The position numbers and the translations under genes are program-made. The notes under the pieces are model-generated. The model searched no databases. It was not told the origin of the DNA and saw only the letters and a list, made by a program, of their open reading frames with translations. A stretch of 9,710 nt of DNA, from assembly GCA_017694275.1 (NCBI GenBank), contig JADINB010000104.1, positions 1-9,710 on the forward strand, read 5' to 3'. Shown here in pieces: positions 7,828-9,710 of this stretch. The DNA comes from Candidatus Egerieousia excrementavium (lineage in GTDB: Bacteria > Bacteroidota > Bacteroidia > Bacteroidales > UBA932). The stretch's first letter is position 1; every line of letters starts with the position of its first letter.

Positions 7828-7858
7828 CAAAGATAACACTAAATATTTAATTTCCAAA
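7828..7858 (-). promoter_or_regulatory. Promoter of the rplC-rpsC operon
   Basis: On the minus strand TTTG (7858-7855, -33 element) is followed after exactly 19 nt by TATCTTTG (7835-7828), a full match to the Bacteroidota -7 consensus TAnnTTTG. Transcription should begin around 7821-7824. This places a dedicated promoter directly before rplC and explains how the operon is expressed without rpsJ upstream. Confidence 0.85.
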
Positions 7859-7889
7859 ACCATTACGGGAAAAATAAGAGGCATGGGGC

Positions 7890-7930
7890 AAAAACAAAAG
7901 GTACTCTTTTTCTTAAAGAAAAGAGCACCC
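7890..7930 (-). terminator. Intrinsic terminator between the PurF-like gene and the ribosomal operon
   Basis: On the minus strand GGT and CTCTTTT (with a C/A mismatch) pair with AAAAGAG and ACC: bases 7919-7925 with 7904-7910, and 7927-7929 with 7900-7902. The loop has 8 nt. TTTTGTTTTT follows directly (complement of 7890-7899). The plus strand has no T tract, so the direction is clear. It stops transcripts from the small promoter at 8069-8100 and read-through from the PurF-like gene, 32 nt before the rplC promoter. Confidence 0.85.
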
Positions 7931-8064
7931 TTGTAACAAAACAAAAAACAACATTTTTAAACTCAGGTCAAGATCATTAATCAAACAGAAACCATTCTAT
8001 GATAAAAAGTGTATTTTTTTAAGTTAAAACGCTTAACTATAAAAATACTTTAACCTGCATTTCG
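7890..8064 (-). ncRNA. Candidate structured small RNA (about 175 nt)
   Basis: A full promoter and a strong terminator bracket this stretch, which has no plausible coding frame. Read on the minus strand, CAGGTTAA (8057-8050) pairs with TTGACCTG (7971-7964), 8 bp with one G-U, closing a junction (P1). Inside are P2, where GTATTTTT (8048-8041) pairs with AAAAATAC (8018-8011) and continues as AGTTAA/TTAACT (8038-8033 with 8027-8022), and P3, where ATAGAA (8000-7995) pairs with TTCTGT (7990-7985), extended by ATC/GAT. An A/U-rich linker (7963-7931) leads into the terminator hairpin. The three-way junction is my manual fold. I do not recognise the RNA as 6S, tmRNA or SRP RNA. It could instead be an attenuated upstream leader of the rplC operon, or simply the 3' UTR of the PurF-like gene. 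Confidence 0.5.
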
Positions 8065-8068
8065 GGCA

Positions 8069-8100
8069 CAAAGATATTCCACTTTTGGCAATTATACAAA
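8069..8100 (-). promoter_or_regulatory. Second Bacteroidota-type promoter, driving the candidate small RNA
   Basis: On the minus strand TTTG (8100-8097) lies 20 nt before TATCTTTG (8076-8069). The -7 octamer is identical to that of the rplC promoter. The predicted start is about 8062-8065. Sequence further upstream is A/T-rich. The promoter sits 38 nt past the stop of the PurF-like gene, so it is not placed to express any open reading frame before the terminator at 7930-7890. Confidence 0.75.
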
Positions 8101-8137
8101 TATTGTAACAAAAATTTTACTATATTAAGGGCCATCA

Positions 8138-9559
8138 TTACTCGCAATAGCTGCTGTTATCCCAGCAATGAGTACATAAGTCGCACTTAGGCAGCCCGAT
8201 AGCCTTGACAAGTTCATCCAGGCGCAAGAACTTCAATGACGTGAGCTGCAGATGCCGGCACATTATCTCAACCATTTCCTTGTGCTTTGGACTGTCTGGG
8301 TTGGCATATTCTTCATATACGTTGTCAGGAATATTGTCGTGCCCTTCCATATCCCTTATCACGCGGCGGGCATACAGGTCGTAAGTACTGCGCGAGGTAG
8401 AGAAATTCAAAAACCTGCACGGAAAGATAAGAGGCGGGCAGGATATTCTCATATGTATCTCCTTTACACCTGCATCCAGCAATTTCACCACATTATCTTT
8501 CAACTGTGTCCCACGCACTATGCTGTCATCCATAAAGACAATCTTCTGCCCACGCGTAAATTTCTCGTTTGGAAGGAGTTTCATTTTAGCGACAAGATCT
8601 CTCATCTTCTGGTTCTGAGGCATGAAACTCCTCGGCCATGTCGGAGTATATTTTACAAACGGCCTTTTATACGGTATTCCCTTTTCATTTGCATAACCTA
8701 TTGCATGACCTACTCCGGAGTCTGGAATGCCTGCTGCAAAATCAGGAGAGATACCGGTATCTGTACGGGCCATCGCAGCCCCGCATCTGTAACGTGAATC
8801 CTCTACATTTATGCCCTCATACTGAGCCGACGGATATCCGTAATACACCCAAAGGAACGAACACACCTGCTTTCTCTTGCCGGCCGGAGCGACTACCCTT
8901 ACACCGTCTGCACTGAGCTGCACGATTTCACTGGGGCCAAGGTCGCGCACGAAATCATATCCCAGATTTGCGAAACTGGAGCTTTCGCTGGCGCAGACAT
9001 ACCCCTTGTCGTTCTTTCCGATTGAAATAGGAGTCCTGCCGAATTTGTCGCGGGCCGCATATAATGCGTGGTCTGTAAGCACCAGGAGTGAGCATGAACC
9101 CTTTATTTTACTTTGTACCAGTTCTATGCCCTCCTTTATACTGTTACACATCCCTATAAGTATGGCAACCAGCTCCGTCGCATTTATTGTAGAATCTGAA
9201 AGTTCTGCAAAATGATACCGCTTTTCAAGCAGTTCTGCCGTAAGTTCCTCTATATTGTCTATTCTGGCAACGGTAACAACTGCATACCTCCCCAAATGAG
9301 AGGTTATTGTAATAGGCTGTGACTCCGAGTCGGAGATAACGCCCACTCCCATATTGGAAGTTCCGAAACGGGGCAGTTCGTCTTCAAATTTATTTCTGAA
9401 ATAGCCGTTTTCAAGAGAGTGGATAGATCTTACGAACTTGCCGTCTGAATAAAAAGCCATACCGGCTCTCTTCGTACCCAGATGCGAATGATAGTCTGTT
9501 CCGTAAAAGACATCGTTCACACATTCATTACGTGAAACGCAACCAAAAAAACCCGACAT
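8138..9559 (-). CDS. PurF-like amidophosphoribosyltransferase paralogue with degenerate glutaminase domain
   Basis: The product has 473 residues, the size of PurF, which makes phosphoribosylamine from PRPP and glutamine. The C-terminal half keeps the family features: the PPi loop GIPDSG (277-282), the PRPP motif IVFMDDSIVRGT (340-351), and cysteines at 233 (VCSFLWVYY), 381 (PPLIFPC) and 459/462/465, matching the positions of Fe-S ligands in the B. subtilis type. The N-terminal Ntn-hydrolase half is altered. Mature PurF begins with catalytic Cys1; this protein begins MSGFFG. The segment holding Arg73 in E. coli (GHVRYPT) is shortened to GVGVISDSESQP (71-82), and HNGN of the oxyanion hole reads ARID. 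Glutamine hydrolysis is therefore unlikely. It may use free ammonia or another amine, or be regulatory (inference). No propeptide is present. It starts 21 nt after a peptidase gene and is probably co-transcribed with it. I give no symbol because it need not be the cell's true purF. Confidence 0.85.
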   Translation of the reverse strand: MSGFFGCVSRNECVNDVFYGTDYHSHLGTKRAGMAFYSDGKFVRSIHSLENGYFRNKFEDELPRFGTSNMGVGVISDSESQPITITSHLGRYAVVTVARIDNIEELTAELLEKRYHFAELSDSTINATELVAILIGMCNSIKEGIELVQSKIKGSCSLLVLTDHALYAARDKFGRTPISIGKNDKGYVCASESSSFANLGYDFVRDLGPSEIVQLSADGVRVVAPAGKRKQVCSFLWVYYGYPSAQYEGINVEDSRYRCGAAMARTDTGISPDFAAGIPDSGVGHAIGYANEKGIPYKRPFVKYTPTWPRSFMPQNQKMRDLVAKMKLLPNEKFTRGQKIVFMDDSIVRGTQLKDNVVKLLDAGVKEIHMRISCPPLIFPCRFLNFSTSRSTYDLYARRVIRDMEGHDNIPDNVYEEYANPDSPKHKEMVEIMCRHLQLTSLKFLRLDELVKAIGLPKCDLCTHCWDNSSYCE

Positions 9560-9580
9560 ACTGTATCTGCTTGAATTTAA

Positions 9581-9710
9581 CTATTTTCCTGTCATTCCTA
9601 ATTTTTCGAGCAAGGCCTCGGGCTTGGGATCGCGCCCTCTGAAATTTCTGTAAAGCACATCAGCGTCCTCGGTATTGCCCTTTGAAAGAATGTTTTTCCT
9701 GAAACTGTCA
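9581..9710 (-). CDS. dcp: M3-family peptidyl-dipeptidase (Dcp-like), C-terminal end only
   Basis: Only the last 42 residues are in the window (DSFRKNILSKGNTEDADVLY and what follows), ending at TAG 9583-9581. The pattern FRxNILSKGNTED, then LYRNFRGRDP, then an ALLEKLG-type tail is how zinc metallopeptidases of family M3, such as Dcp and oligopeptidase A, end. The HExxH site lies outside, so activity cannot be judged. Dcp-type enzymes release C-terminal dipeptides during peptide turnover. The PurF-like gene starts 21 nt later on the same strand with no terminator between, suggesting one transcript. The assignment rests on a short tail and on recall of the family. Confidence 0.7.
   Translation of the reverse strand, partial: DSFRKNILSKGNTEDADVLYRNFRGRDPKPEALLEKLGMTGK

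Noticed and set aside
7913..7954. A 13-codon minus-strand frame (MLFFVLLQGCSFL) with a lipobox-like LQGC
   Set aside because: It runs through the U-rich linker into the terminator hairpin, has no ribosome-binding context, and T-rich triplets give hydrophobic peptides by chance.
8037..8060. A 7-codon minus-strand frame (MQVKVFL) just after the small promoter, a possible leader peptide
   Set aside because: It lacks regulatory codon runs and overlaps strands of P1 and P2, and frames this short are expected by chance.
7890..8064. Identification of the candidate RNA as 6S RNA
   Set aside because: 6S needs paired 5' and 3' ends and a long rod with a central bubble. Here the 3' end is a self-contained terminator and the body is a three-way junction.
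8138..9559. Annotation as the ordinary housekeeping purF
   Set aside because: The catalytic Cys1 and the other glutaminase segments are missing, so a full glutamine-dependent enzyme is not supported.
1..9710. CRISPR arrays, tRNA, rRNA or prophage genes
   Set aside because: I saw no regularly spaced repeats, no cloverleaf or rRNA-like sequence, and no integrase or phage structural motif in the window.

Overview
The window looks like chromosomal DNA from a member of the Bacteroidota, most likely the order Bacteroidales. The evidence is a large TonB-dependent outer-membrane receptor, several minus-strand promoters of the phylum-specific form (TTTG, then 19-20 nt, then TAnnTTTG), the general absence of Shine-Dalgarno sequences before ribosomal genes, and Bacteroidales-like ribosomal protein sequences. 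I cannot assign a genus.

Layout. Positions 1-2307 (+) hold the 3' part of a TonB-dependent receptor gene that begins before the window. Positions 2308-2528 have no gene. They hold a 15-bp hairpin that ends transcription on the minus strand and sits at one end of a short inverted-repeat-bounded, MITE-like segment. Everything after this is on the minus strand. A secreted serine hydrolase of the beta-lactamase/S12 superfamily occupies 2529-3731. A block of seven ribosomal genes follows, transcribed from high to low coordinates: rplC-rplD-rplW-rplB-rpsS-rplV-rpsC (7740 down to 3850). It has its own promoter (7828-7858), an 80-nt leader and a strong terminator (3794-3824). The usual S10-cluster flanks, rpsJ before rplC and rplP after rpsC, are missing.

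Positions 7741-8137 are a gene-free gap, but not an empty one. A second well-formed promoter (8069-8100) faces a strong intrinsic terminator (7890-7930). The roughly 175 nt between them fold by eye into a closed three-way junction. I propose an unannotated structured small RNA, or an attenuated long leader of the ribosomal operon.

Upstream lies a PurF-like gene (8138-9559). Its phosphoribosyltransferase half and its Fe-S cysteines look intact, but its N-terminal glutaminase half has lost the catalytic Cys1 (now Ser) and the other key active-site segments. It follows by 21 nt the 3' end of an M3-family peptidyl-dipeptidase gene (9581-9710, partial), with which it is probably co-transcribed.

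The ribosomal genes act together in the 50S and 30S subunits. The receptor, hydrolase, peptidase and PurF-like protein show no obvious joint pathway. The most noteworthy items are the candidate RNA, the glutaminase-dead PurF paralogue and the split S10 operon.
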